From positions 1-64,000 of the forward strand of contig JAAXHO010000164.1 of NCBI GenBank assembly GCA_012270795.1: a stretch of 64,000 nucleotides of DNA. The letters are read 5' to 3'. How positions within the stretch are numbered: the stretch's first letter is position 1; every line of letters begins with the position of its first letter. The notes under the pieces are model-generated. The model was not told where the DNA came from. It did not search any database and saw nothing but the letters and a program-made list of their open reading frames with translations. Below, in pieces: positions 35,556 through 44,133 of the stretch. The stretch is from Candidatus Poribacteria bacterium (lineage in GTDB: Bacteria > Poribacteria > WGA-4E > WGA-3G). A program made the position numbers and the translations under genes.

Positions 35556-36668
35556 ATGTCTAAGAGTAGCCCGGTACGAACAGTGATTGTTGGATGTGGT
35601 ATGATTGCATCAGGAGGTTATCAACCGCGTTGTCAAGCTTATCCAAATAAGATTGAGTTGATAGGGTATTATGACCAAGACGAAGGTCGTGCTTCTGCAT
35701 TAGCAGAGAGGGGTGGTGGTAAAGTATACCCTTCACTTGAAGCAGTATTCAATGATCCGAAAGTGGAGGCGATCATCAATCTTACAATCCACATAGCACA
35801 CTATCCGGTTTCACTTGCTGCGTTGAAGGCAGGGAAACATGTATATTCGGAGAAACCGATTGCGATTAGAACGGACGAAGCGAACGAACTTGTGGAAACA
35901 GCAGACACAATGGGATTGAAGCTTGCCTGCGCCCCATCAGCGATACTCGGGTATGTGCAACAGAATGTATGGCAACGGATTCGTGAAGGTGAGATTGGCG
36001 ATGTGATTTCCACGATAGGTAACTTTGGGGGGCCATTGGAACATTGGCATCCAAATGCGGATGCGTTCTTGATGCATGCGGGACCTTTCCGTGATGTTGC
36101 TCCGTATCCATTGACTGTGATGACAACAATGATAGGTCCGGTGAAGACGGTTCATGGGTTTGCGAGGGTTGCTGTTCCAAAACGTGTTCTAACGCAAGGG
36201 CCACGGCAATGCACTGCGTTTGAGGTCACAGAGAAAGATCACGGTTTTGCCGTGCTTGAGTTTGAAGTGCCACTTGCAGATGGAACACACGGTTTTATAT
36301 ACCACAGTTTTACGGTAACATCCCAGATACCTCCTTATGAAATTCATGGTACGAAAGGTGGATTCTCAATTCAAGCCCATGACGATGGCCGTGGCATCAA
36401 GAAATTTACCCCACAATCTGGATGGCAAGATGAACCTTCTCCTTCAAAAGCGTTTACTGGACTGGATTGGGGCAAAGGCGTTGCAGACTTTGCTGATGCG
36501 ATTCGGAAAGACAGACTTCCAAGATGTAATAGTGCTCAAGCACGGCATGTGTTGGAGGTGTGTGAACGTGTGATTGAATCCTCCGATTTGGGTAAACCTG
36601 TGGATGTATCAAGTCGCTTCCCCGCGCCAGCAGCAGTTGACGAAGTAGCCCCATGGGAAATAGATTAG
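35556..36668 (+). CDS. Gfo/Idh/MocA family oxidoreductase
   Basis: NAD(P)-dependent dehydrogenase of sugars or polyols, 370 residues. N-terminal Rossmann fold (VRTVIVGCGMIASGG), the EKP motif (HVYSEKPIAI) and a C-terminal substrate domain (GFIYHSFTVTSQIPPYEIHG). Start chosen at ATG 35556 (MSKSSP) with GGAGG 5 nt upstream; the track begins about 100 bp earlier inside a repeat boundary. Converges with an isomerase gene. Confidence 0.9.
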   Translation: MSKSSPVRTVIVGCGMIASGGYQPRCQAYPNKIELIGYYDQDEGRASALAERGGGKVYPSLEAVFNDPKVEAIINLTIHIAHYPVSLAALKAGKHVYSEKPIAIRTDEANELVETADTMGLKLACAPSAILGYVQQNVWQRIREGEIGDVISTIGNFGGPLEHWHPNADAFLMHAGPFRDVAPYPLTVMTTMIGPVKTVHGFARVAVPKRVLTQGPRQCTAFEVTEKDHGFAVLEFEVPLADGTHGFIYHSFTVTSQIPPYEIHGTKGGFSIQAHDDGRGIKKFTPQSGWQDEPSPSKAFTGLDWGKGVADFADAIRKDRLPRCNSAQARHVLEVCERVIESSDLGKPVDVSSRFPAPAAVDEVAPWEID

Positions 36669-36711
36669 GTAGAGAGAATTGATTTGTAAGGTTCTATTAC
36701 GCCATTAATTT

Positions 36712-37548
36712 TTACAGATTCTTGTTTGAAAACAGGGTATTGCGTAGCATCTCAACACTTTTTGGTACACCGGTGTGTGCGTCCTCTTTTCCTTCAAATT
36801 CAATAGATACGTATCCGTTGAAACCCGCGTCTTGCAGTATTTTACCAATTCTTGCATAATCGAGATCAAGTGTGTACCACTCACCCTCCCCATAATATGT
36901 TTTAGCATGGACAAGAACTGCATCATTTGCGATCTGTTGTAGTTTATCATAAGGGTCGGAGAGAAAATTGCCACAATCCATAGTCACCTTCAACCAATCT
37001 GAGTCTATTGCGGAGACGATGCGATTGACACCTTCTGGCGTGCATGTCAATCCCCAATGATTTTCCAGCCCGAGTATAACTCCATATCTTTCTGCATCAG
37101 GGAGGCATTCTTCAATTGAAGCTATTACCCAATCAAAAGCTTCATCTAATGTGTGGTCAGGGAGGGTTGGTTCTTGTCCCTCCGTTTTCATCAATTCATT
37201 GAATGATTTGATAGTTCCCCATCTTCCAGAGTTGAGTCTAATTGCTGGTATACCGAGTTCGTGTGCTAATCGGATGCAGTGTATGGTATGGTTTATGTTT
37301 TTCTGTCGGGTATTTTCCTCTGGTGAAACAAAACCTTGGTGAATTGAGAGTGCGTATAGGTCAAGTCCATTGATGTACGCATGGCGTTTGAGTCTCTGCA
37401 AATAAGGCGTTGCTTCTGACTGCATCTGTTGATGTAGGATTTCAATGCCATCAAGTTCCAATCGTGCTGCTTCATCAATAATATGTTCAATTGGGACTCG
37501 TTCAGGTGTGAAATGCCAATAGGAATAAGTGGATACACCAAGTTTCAA
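36712..37548 (-). CDS. TIM-barrel sugar phosphate isomerase/epimerase
   Basis: 278 residues, AP-endonuclease-2-like fold. MKLGVSTYSYWHFTPERVPI start, LELDGIEILH, GLENHWGLTC, VTMDCGNFL and VLVHAKTYYGEGEW supply the metal-site positions. IPAIRLNSG is also typical. Tail-to-tail with the Gfo/Idh/MocA gene (43 bp), a common pairing for carbohydrate catabolism. Confidence 0.9.
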   Translation of the reverse strand: MKLGVSTYSYWHFTPERVPIEHIIDEAARLELDGIEILHQQMQSEATPYLQRLKRHAYINGLDLYALSIHQGFVSPEENTRQKNINHTIHCIRLAHELGIPAIRLNSGRWGTIKSFNELMKTEGQEPTLPDHTLDEAFDWVIASIEECLPDAERYGVILGLENHWGLTCTPEGVNRIVSAIDSDWLKVTMDCGNFLSDPYDKLQQIANDAVLVHAKTYYGEGEWYTLDLDYARIGKILQDAGFNGYVSIEFEGKEDAHTGVPKSVEMLRNTLFSNKNL

Positions 37549-37615
37549 TTTATCACCTCAAAATTCTGTAATATTATTTCTAATGTTGTCTGAACAAAGA
37601 TTCACAGGTGTACAA

Positions 37616-37659
37616 GTATTTCCCGATAATGATATTCTTACATCATTATCGGGAAATAC
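37616..37659 (-). terminator. Strong hairpin downstream of the DUF4159 gene
   Basis: GTATTTCCCGATAATGAT pairs with ATCATTATCGGGAAATAC (18-bp perfect stem, 8-nt loop). No T run, but its position 41 bp after the minus-strand stop fits a terminator or mRNA-end stabiliser. Confidence 0.55.
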
Positions 37660-37700
37660 GAAATAGTCTATATAAAGTTCGCTCAACTGGAAATAAGAAG

Positions 37701-39182
37701 TTATTCAGTTGCTCCGGTTTTTACTGCTTCTGGTGCGCGTGTTGGAAGTTCTTTCTGCGCCAAAGTGTCTTCAGGCACATAGCCAGAGTAATCAGCAATA
37801 GACCCGTGTGTTAAAGAATAAACGACGACGTTTGTCATAAAGCGATAGACACCTGGTGAATAGTGGACACTTCGTGTTGGTAAACTGACCGATTCCATTG
37901 CGCACATGTAGTCACGTCTGACGACGATAACAGCTAATTTTTCACCGACAGAGAATCCTTCAAGATAATTTCGTTTTGGTGGTCTGGTCCCCCACCAGAA
38001 GATATCAAAACCGACTGGGGGTCCACCGATTTCAAAGAAATTATTATATATTTCGTGAGTGTTTGGGATTCGTTCAATTTGGTGTTCGGGCATGACGTGT
38101 CGCATTTGAGCGATGAATAACCGGACCATTGCTTGTGCAGCAGCATTCACACCGCAATCATCAAAGACGAGGAACCCACCTTTTTCCACTAAGTATTCTC
38201 GTAGTGCAAGAGTTTCGTTCTGTGAAAGTCGACTGTCCATCTTACCACCACCTTGGTCTCTTGCGAGCAGGTTTCTTGATCTTACAAGTGCTGGGTCGTG
38301 TCCTGTCATGAATGCAAGTGGTGTTTTAAATAAGTTGGAGTCGGTAAGTTTTAATGCGCCGCCTTCAACGTTCATGTCGGTTTTGATTTCAGTTCTTTCA
38401 TTCAACCACTTTGTCAGTGCGTTGAGTGAAGAAGAATCAGCCCACCAGTCAGAAAGGTTATGACGTATCCGTGTGAAACGTAATACGCCGCGGATATCGC
38501 GTCCTTTTCCGATGACGCGTCCGCCCGGTTCACCCTTCGGTAAAGGAGGCACTTCAACGTTTCCAAGTGTAATTGTATCAGTGACTTCACCGAGTGCTTC
38601 TCTGACGACACCGACGCTTTGAACCATTGCTAATCCTGCTGGTCGTTCGACTGAAATGTTTACTTGAACAGGACTTCCAGCGATACCGCGTGCAATGTTA
38701 GCAGGCCCTGCGGCTGGTGCACTTGCTGCAGGCCCAGCGAATGCTAATGCGCTGGGAGAATTGGAAACAGGCAAATCCGCATGTGTAACCACTTCGGGAA
38801 CAGGTGTGTCTGGTTTCACCACTTTTGGGACGTTTGGATTAATCGGTGCATCCATCTTGATGACCTGGTTAGAAAATTCTAATACTGTTTGTGTTTGTTC
38901 CGCGACTTCTTTTGGAGCGAAAGCAGTTGTAAGACGCGGTTGAACTTGAACTTGTTCCGTCACATGGGTAATTTGGTTTGGAACAATAGGTTTAGTATAC
39001 TGCTTGACGATAGGTTTACGTACCTTAGGCTTCGGTGGCGTAGGTGGTTTAGAAAATTGGATACCGACTAAGTCTTTAAACTTCTCTGTTTGTGCTACAA
39101 AATAGACACCAGCGAGAAGAATAATGACTAAGTGGACCACAACCGAAGTCATTAAGGCACCTGAAGTTCTTTTAGCACTCAT
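37701..39182 (-). CDS. DUF4159 protein with TonB-like N-terminus
   Basis: 493 residues. An N-terminal single helix (TSVVVHLVIILLAGVYF) and a Pro/Lys-rich stretch (SKPPTPPKPKVRKPIVKQY) look like the anchor and periplasmic linker of TonB proteins. After an Ala/Pro linker comes DUF4159: GVLRFTRIRHNLSDWW, ALREYLVEKGGFLVFDDCG, IYNNFFEI and LAVIVVRRDYMC. DUF4159 is often found with von Willebrand/MoxR-type membrane clusters, which are not seen here. Periplasmic, anchored in the inner membrane. Function unknown. Confidence 0.85.
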   Translation of the reverse strand: MSAKRTSGALMTSVVVHLVIILLAGVYFVAQTEKFKDLVGIQFSKPPTPPKPKVRKPIVKQYTKPIVPNQITHVTEQVQVQPRLTTAFAPKEVAEQTQTVLEFSNQVIKMDAPINPNVPKVVKPDTPVPEVVTHADLPVSNSPSALAFAGPAASAPAAGPANIARGIAGSPVQVNISVERPAGLAMVQSVGVVREALGEVTDTITLGNVEVPPLPKGEPGGRVIGKGRDIRGVLRFTRIRHNLSDWWADSSSLNALTKWLNERTEIKTDMNVEGGALKLTDSNLFKTPLAFMTGHDPALVRSRNLLARDQGGGKMDSRLSQNETLALREYLVEKGGFLVFDDCGVNAAAQAMVRLFIAQMRHVMPEHQIERIPNTHEIYNNFFEIGGPPVGFDIFWWGTRPPKRNYLEGFSVGEKLAVIVVRRDYMCAMESVSLPTRSVHYSPGVYRFMTNVVVYSLTHGSIADYSGYVPEDTLAQKELPTRAPEAVKTGATE

Positions 39183-39334
39183 TAGATTTTACCTCTCATA
39201 AGTTTCGTTTTGGTTTGATTCCTGTAAATAAAAAATAATATAAATGACAACAAAGCTTATATCTGCTGGTGCAATTTATATGCCATTAGGTAAAAGGGCA
39301 AAACAAGCGTTTGTCTTATGGTTCTGTGAACTAA

Positions 39335-39391
39335 AATATGCACAAATAAGTGCATATTGAAATTAAGCTGCACAAATTGGGGCAGCTTAAT
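39335..39391 (-). terminator. Two consecutive hairpins after the NTF2-like lipoprotein gene
   Basis: AATATGCAC-AAATAA-GTGCATATT (39335-39358) and ATTAAGCTGC-N10-GCAGCTTAAT (39362-39391), both perfect. The second overlaps the stop codon of the minus-strand lipoprotein gene. Confidence 0.55.
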
Positions 39392-40067
39392 TTACTTTTG
39401 TATCTGGGTCGTTAAAATATTTAGTAATTCGTGGATTAGGGGGAGCGTGTGTGTTTAAAGGTTTACGATTGTTTAAAGTATTCTGTGTATGACTGTCAAC
39501 TTGGTGAATCTTCCAATCTTGATGTCGAAGCTTTACTAAGTAGACAAAAGTTGAACCGGAACCGCCTTGGTTTCTGTAGGAAGAATAACTCCTTGCGCTT
39601 GCTTCTAATGTATTTGGATCGCCTGCCCTTCTTCTGATATAAAATTCGCTGAAACTGTTACTTCCGGTCCATTTTTCATTTTTTGTGCTGGTATGGGTCC
39701 ACAAACCTTCTATAGTTGCGCTGACTTGAACCCATCCAAATGCCGGATCGACCTGTTCAACATATCCTCCAACGAACCATGCGACTGCAAATGCATCTGA
39801 ATTATTAGACGGACTATACCATGTTTTTCGTAAATCATTTAGATCTCTGTCATTGAAAGCTCTATAAAATTCTCTGAATGTAGCATTAATTTCTGCTTTT
39901 TCTTTTGCGAAATCAATAGGTGTCGTTGTTGCTACTTCAATTAGCTGCGGATTCGTAGGTGTTACCATAGAATCACTATCATCATCATCCCCGCAACCTA
40001 TGATGCTTATACTGATGATGCATACTACTGTCAGAGTGAATATGTGCCAATTTAATTTCCTTTGCAT
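39387..40067 (-). CDS. NTF2/SnoaL-like lipoprotein
   Basis: 226 residues with signal peptide and lipobox (IISISIIGC), an acidic stretch (GDDDDSD), and a domain with the NTF2-like pattern: EINATFREFYRAFNDRDLNDL, FSEFYIRR and VYLVKLRHQDWKIHQV at the end. Probably an outer-membrane or periplasmic lipoprotein; ligand or activity unknown. GAGGA ribosome site and a promoter at 40206-40234. Confidence 0.75.
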   Translation of the reverse strand: MQRKLNWHIFTLTVVCIISISIIGCGDDDDSDSMVTPTNPQLIEVATTTPIDFAKEKAEINATFREFYRAFNDRDLNDLRKTWYSPSNNSDAFAVAWFVGGYVEQVDPAFGWVQVSATIEGLWTHTSTKNEKWTGSNSFSEFYIRRRAGDPNTLEASARSYSSYRNQGGSGSTFVYLVKLRHQDWKIHQVDSHTQNTLNNRKPLNTHAPPNPRITKYFNDPDTKVN

Positions 40068-40205
40068 TTTCTAATCCTCCATTAGTCTATTTTGAAAAAC
40101 GCATGTATAAATATTCAAAATGTTCTGAAAAACCACTGTTAAGAAAAAATAACGTTAGGTATTTGGTAAGTAAGTGCTTAAAGACCTAAAGTGTTCTTAA
40201 AGCAC

Positions 40206-40234
40206 ATATTATCTTTTTTGCCAAAAAAAGTCAA
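40206..40234 (-). promoter_or_regulatory. Promoter upstream of the lipoprotein gene
   Basis: Minus-strand TTGACT (40229-40234), 17-nt spacer, TAATAT (40206-40211). Confidence 0.5.
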
Positions 40235-40326
40235 GTAAATATTTTACGATAGTTTCACTACAGATTAAGCATTTAAGATGATTTTTGGACAAAATTGAGG
40301 TAAATACCTAAATTAATTCTTACTGG

Positions 40327-41439
40327 CTATAAAAAGTTGTGTTCTTTAAGTGTCAGGACGACATCAGTTACCTGTATTTTTGACATGCATCCTTCTTCAC
40401 CAAATCTGCAAACTTTTCCTGTGCATGGCGGACAGTTGAGCTTTTTCCGAAGAGTTGCACAATTGTGTCCGATAGGTCCGAATCGTTCTGGGTCTCCTGG
40501 ACCGAATAATCCGATTGTATTTGTGCCAACTGCTGCGGCAAGATGCATCGGCCCGCTGTCATTTCCGATAAACACTGTAATTTTGAGCAAAATTGATGCC
40601 AATTGCGGTAGATTTGTTTTGCCAGCGATACTGATTGATTCTCTATGCATTATATCTTGTATTTCAGTGATTATTGGTATTTCGTCTTTCACACCGACAA
40701 ACAGCACTTTTGCACTTTTCTTTTCAACCAACCAGTCAGCTAATTCTGCGTAACGTTTAGGTATCCATCTTTTCAACGGAATAGGAGAGCCGGGATGAAT
40801 AGCAATAATCGGTTGATCTAAGTTGATATTCTGATCTAACAGGAATTTGGATGCCCACTCCTCATCTTCAGAAGTAACAGAAAAAGTTGCATGTTGTATT
40901 GGTGTTGGTATCCCGACTCGTTTTAGGACATCAAGGTTGCGGCTTGCTTCATGTTTACTGCTGAATTGTGCGGATCCAAATTTGTTTGCGACTTGAATGG
41001 ATGCGCGGTCGATACGTTTCGAACTTACACGAAAGAGTGATAACAAGATAACACGCCAATCCCCACGTAGGTTTATCAATAGGTCATAATTTTGCCCTTG
41101 TAAGTTCCGATATAATTGAAAGACCTCCTTTAGAGGTGTCGGCTTTTGGGAACGTGAAAATGCTGGTGAATTGTATACCCATACCTTATTTACATCAGGA
41201 TGGTTTTCAAGTATAACCCGACTCCAATCACCTGTCAACGCATCTATATCGGCATCTGGAAAAGTCAGACGTAAATTAGAAAAAACAGGTGTAGCAAGTA
41301 TGACATCTCCAATGTGGTCCAGTTTTACAACGAGGATACGTTTTGGTTTGAAGTCCTTGGGTATTCCTCGTCTATAAAAGATATACTGCACAATAGACGA
41401 TGCAATTAAGGTGAGAATCTCAACTATATTGTGAAACAT
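40327..41439 (-). CDS. Glycosyltransferase family 9 (heptosyltransferase-like)
   Basis: 370 residues. N-terminal KLDHIGDVILATPVFSNLR and the C-terminal nucleotide-sugar site FIGNDSGPMHLAAAVGTNTI, FGPGDPERFGP are GT9 signatures; AIHPGSPIPLKRW is the linker motif. The Cys-rich end (CPPCTGKVCRFGEEGCM) is common in the family. It probably adds heptose or a related sugar to lipopolysaccharide core or another surface glycan on the cytoplasmic face of the inner membrane. Confidence 0.92.
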   Translation of the reverse strand: MFHNIVEILTLIASSIVQYIFYRRGIPKDFKPKRILVVKLDHIGDVILATPVFSNLRLTFPDADIDALTGDWSRVILENHPDVNKVWVYNSPAFSRSQKPTPLKEVFQLYRNLQGQNYDLLINLRGDWRVILLSLFRVSSKRIDRASIQVANKFGSAQFSSKHEASRNLDVLKRVGIPTPIQHATFSVTSEDEEWASKFLLDQNINLDQPIIAIHPGSPIPLKRWIPKRYAELADWLVEKKSAKVLFVGVKDEIPIITEIQDIMHRESISIAGKTNLPQLASILLKITVFIGNDSGPMHLAAAVGTNTIGLFGPGDPERFGPIGHNCATLRKKLNCPPCTGKVCRFGEEGCMSKIQVTDVVLTLKEHNFL

Positions 41440-41445
41440 TGCTTT

Positions 41446-41558
41446 TATGGTGAATTATTGAAATAATTATACACCTCTTCTGTAGGAGCGACCTCTGGTC
41501 GCGACCAAAGGTCGCTCCTACAACTCAGAATGTAGAATTAATTGTATAATCCACCATA
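41446..41558. repeat. MITE copy A, TATGGTGAATTAT ends
   Basis: Starts TATGGTGAATTATTG, ends ATAATCCACCATA. The interior palindrome GTAGGAGCGACC...GGTCGCTCCTAC matches the other copies. About 113 bp, non-coding. Same family as 48289-48462 and 57604-57755. Confidence 0.85.
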
Positions 41559-41600
41559 GTTTACAAGAATTTCTAAAAAATATCAATCAGAATAAATTTG

Positions 41601-41794
41601 AAGGGTGTGTAAAGTATTGGTTACTTGTCTGAACCAGAGTTTGCAGATTACAAGGATTGCCGCATCAATGTTTTTTTGGTAAGTATTTATGTTAACTTTC
41701 GAATGGTAATCTAACGCACCATACTCCAATCTTGAAAATCTGGTAATCCTGCAAATCCTGGTTCAGACAAGTAACCAATACTTTACACACCCTT
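41601..41794. repeat. Inverted-repeat element, 194 bp
   Basis: The arms begin AAGGGTGTGTAAAGTATTGG and end with its reverse complement. They continue into TTGTCTGAACCAGAGTTTGC on one side and GCAAATCCTGGTTCAGACAA on the other. No ORF. The inner motif also occurs at 29543. Confidence 0.85.
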
Positions 41795-41888
41795 TTGACG
41801 GTCATGACACCCCTCGTATACTATGTATTGCAATTATCTGAAGAAAACCAATGAACTTTACAACAAATAGGAATAGATACCAGGGGAA

Positions 41889-41908
41889 TTCACTCTAACA
41901 AGAGTGAA
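41889..41908. terminator. Small hairpin
   Basis: TTCACTCT-AACA-AGAGTGAA, perfect 8-bp stem without a T run, ahead of the PhyH promoter. Role unknown. Apart from this hairpin, the two repeats and the promoter, nothing else is seen in 41440-42040. Confidence 0.35.
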
Positions 41909-41948
41909 ACTCAACAATTGAATGGTTCTGTTCATCGTTTTATATCAT

Positions 41949-41978
41949 TTGACTCATCTCCTAAATTGTTGGTATAAT
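41949..41978 (+). promoter_or_regulatory. Promoter of the PhyH/PorV-like pair
   Basis: TTGACT (41949-41954), 18-nt spacer, TATAAT (41973-41978), 63 nt before the PhyH ATG. Confidence 0.6.
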
Positions 41979-42040
41979 ATCGGTTGTATATCTCAACATC
42001 GTAGGTATTATCATTCTTTTGGAGAGACGAGGAACATATT

Positions 42041-42904
42041 ATGGGAAGGATTGAACCTTTTACTGTTTCAAATGAGTTGTTGGACGATCCTAAAAAACTT
42101 CGGGAACGTGCTAAACAAGATGGATATCTCTTTTTTCGTGGATTAATTGATGAAGAATCTATTATCAACTTACGTCGAGATTTCTTAGAGATATGCCATC
42201 GTCACGGATGGGCGAAAGGGGGAGATGGGTTAATGGAGGGCATAAGAATAGGCGGACCGTTCATGGAAGGTGATGCGGGATATTGGCCTGTGTTAGACGA
42301 ATTTCAAAGTCTTGAATCCTTTCATATATTTGCACATCATCCAGAAATTTTGGATATGTGCGACAAATTGTTTGGGGAAACGACGCTTGTGCATCCGCGA
42401 AATATTGGAAGAATCATGTTCCCAGAAAACACAAAGTATACAACGCCTGCACACCAGGACTTTATCCATATACGGGGGACTGAAGACACCTATACTGCTT
42501 GGATTCCTCTTGGGGCATGTCCGCAGCATTTAGGAGGATTGTCAGTATTAGTTGGGTCGCACCGTTTTGGTATTTTTCCTGTGCAACCTGCTTTTGGGGC
42601 AGGGGGTCTCGGTATTGATACCGAGCCTTTAGAAGCTGATGGTTTGTATTGGGCATCTGGAGATTATGAAATCGGGGACGCATTGTTTTTTCATAGCCAT
42701 ACTGTTCATAAAGCACTACCGAATCAAGCACCTGATCGTATTCGCCTTTCCGTAGATTATCGCTACCAAGGTTGCTCACAACCTGTCACGGAAGGATCGT
42801 TGCTACCCCATTTCAATCGTATGGGTTGGGATCAGATATATAAAAACTGGAAATCAAAAAAATATCAGTACTATTGGAACAACTTTGATCTAAATAAGGA
42901 ATAA
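42041..42904 (+). CDS. Phytanoyl-CoA dioxygenase (PhyH) family protein
   Basis: 287 residues. Iron ligands in PAHQDFIHI (HxD) and FFHSHTVHKALPN, the 2-oxoglutarate Arg in RIRLSVDYRYQ, and the core AWIPLGACPQHLGGLSVLVG. This form is diverged from the other two PhyH proteins in the window. It is separated by 6 bp from the PorV-like gene, though a functional link is not obvious. Substrate unknown. Confidence 0.9.
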   Translation: MGRIEPFTVSNELLDDPKKLRERAKQDGYLFFRGLIDEESIINLRRDFLEICHRHGWAKGGDGLMEGIRIGGPFMEGDAGYWPVLDEFQSLESFHIFAHHPEILDMCDKLFGETTLVHPRNIGRIMFPENTKYTTPAHQDFIHIRGTEDTYTAWIPLGACPQHLGGLSVLVGSHRFGIFPVQPAFGAGGLGIDTEPLEADGLYWASGDYEIGDALFFHSHTVHKALPNQAPDRIRLSVDYRYQGCSQPVTEGSLLPHFNRMGWDQIYKNWKSKKYQYYWNNFDLNKE

Positions 42905-42910
42905 GAATCT

Positions 42911-43990
42911 TTGACTAAACTAAAACTTTTCGGACTCATCGGCATCTGTTTTTTTATCGTTTTATCTGCTTCTGCGGAGAACTACACAGGCGATTTTTTA
43001 ACGAACGGTATTGGGGCGCGCGCACTTGGACTTGGTGGTGCTTACGTAAGCATTGCCGACGATGCTACAGCGACTTATTGGAATCCTGCGGGGATTGCGG
43101 GCGGTACACATAAGTATCAAGTCTGTATGATGCATGCCACACGTAGATCAGGCTTAGGTGCATTTAGTTATGTTAGTGGTATTGCGAAATTCATTCCGCA
43201 TCTGACTGTCGGTGTATCATGGATACGCGCGGGTATAGATGATATTCCCATCTATCACGATGTGCCAGCGTTTGACCCAGCAATAAGTGCTGAACAACGT
43301 AAAGAAACCGCAAGATACCGTCCCACCGAAGAAGACTTTATCCCATCAGGCTATCTGAATGATAGCGAAAATGCGTTTGTTTTCTCTCTTGCAACGCGCC
43401 TCGCCATTAGTCAATCATGGTGGAATAATTTTGGCAGAGACTCTATACCTCCAGAATTTCTATTTGGTATAAATGCAAAGGGAATCGTTCAACGTTTATC
43501 GGGTGTAGGTGAGCTTGACGAGATAACATCTCTCTATAATAACTATGGTAGCAGTGGCTACGGGTTTGATGCTGGCATGCTTTTTCGTCTGCCTGATATG
43601 AACGCGCTTTTTGGTTTAGACAATGTTGGTGGATTTGCTTTTGGGGTTAATCTTCAAGATATATCACAAACAACTTTGACTTGGAACACAGTCCCTGCAC
43701 AAAAAGAATCGATTCCTGCCAATCTGAATATAGGTGTTGCGTTTTTCTCAAAACTGTTATTCAATCGGGAGATGATACTCACCTATCAATGGCAGGAACG
43801 TTCCGGCGGACAAACACATTTGGGGATAGAATACCAACTATCACCCCCATTGGCACTACGTGTCGGTATGCGTGATAGCCGTTTGACAAGTGGTATCGGC
43901 ATTCAACTCAAACAGTTCCACCTTGATTATGCACTGCTCATTGGCGATCTGATTAACACCCATTTTTTAAGCGTCTTGTGGACATTTTAG
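42911..43990 (+). CDS. PorV/UPF0164-like outer-membrane barrel protein
   Basis: 359 residues. TTG start at 42911, signal peptide (LFGLIGICFFIVLSASAE), then the characteristic N-terminal pattern FLTNGIGARALGLGGAYVSI with DDATATYWNPAGIA. Alternating amphipathic strands follow and the protein ends in an aromatic residue (LSVLWTF), as in outer-membrane barrels. PorV-type proteins take part in type IX secretion or general surface export in some phyla; no other T9SS gene is in the window. Confidence 0.88.
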   Translation: MTKLKLFGLIGICFFIVLSASAENYTGDFLTNGIGARALGLGGAYVSIADDATATYWNPAGIAGGTHKYQVCMMHATRRSGLGAFSYVSGIAKFIPHLTVGVSWIRAGIDDIPIYHDVPAFDPAISAEQRKETARYRPTEEDFIPSGYLNDSENAFVFSLATRLAISQSWWNNFGRDSIPPEFLFGINAKGIVQRLSGVGELDEITSLYNNYGSSGYGFDAGMLFRLPDMNALFGLDNVGGFAFGVNLQDISQTTLTWNTVPAQKESIPANLNIGVAFFSKLLFNREMILTYQWQERSGGQTHLGIEYQLSPPLALRVGMRDSRLTSGIGIQLKQFHLDYALLIGDLINTHFLSVLWTF

Positions 43991-44066
43991 TTATTATACC
44001 AATTCAAATTAATATTGTCCCATTAAGGAATTCCACTTTTATTGCTGGTTGGGGTACCTCTTCTTC

Positions 44067-44110
44067 GGTAGGAGCGACCTCCCGGTCGCGACCGGGAGGT
44101 CGCTCCTACC
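44067..44110. repeat. Perfect 44-bp palindrome within a MITE-like element
   Basis: GGTAGGAGCGACCTCCCGG and its exact reverse complement meet without a loop. It lies inside a larger element with ATACCAATTC (43996) and GAAATGGTAT (to 44153) ends. The right part of that element overlaps the last codons of the MFS gene. Confidence 0.85.
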
Positions 44111-44133
44111 AGAACATTTCGACAAATGGCATC

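Noticed and set aside
41446-41558. CRISPR array
   Set aside because: The repeats are single palindromic elements at scattered sites, with no regular spacer series or cas genes.
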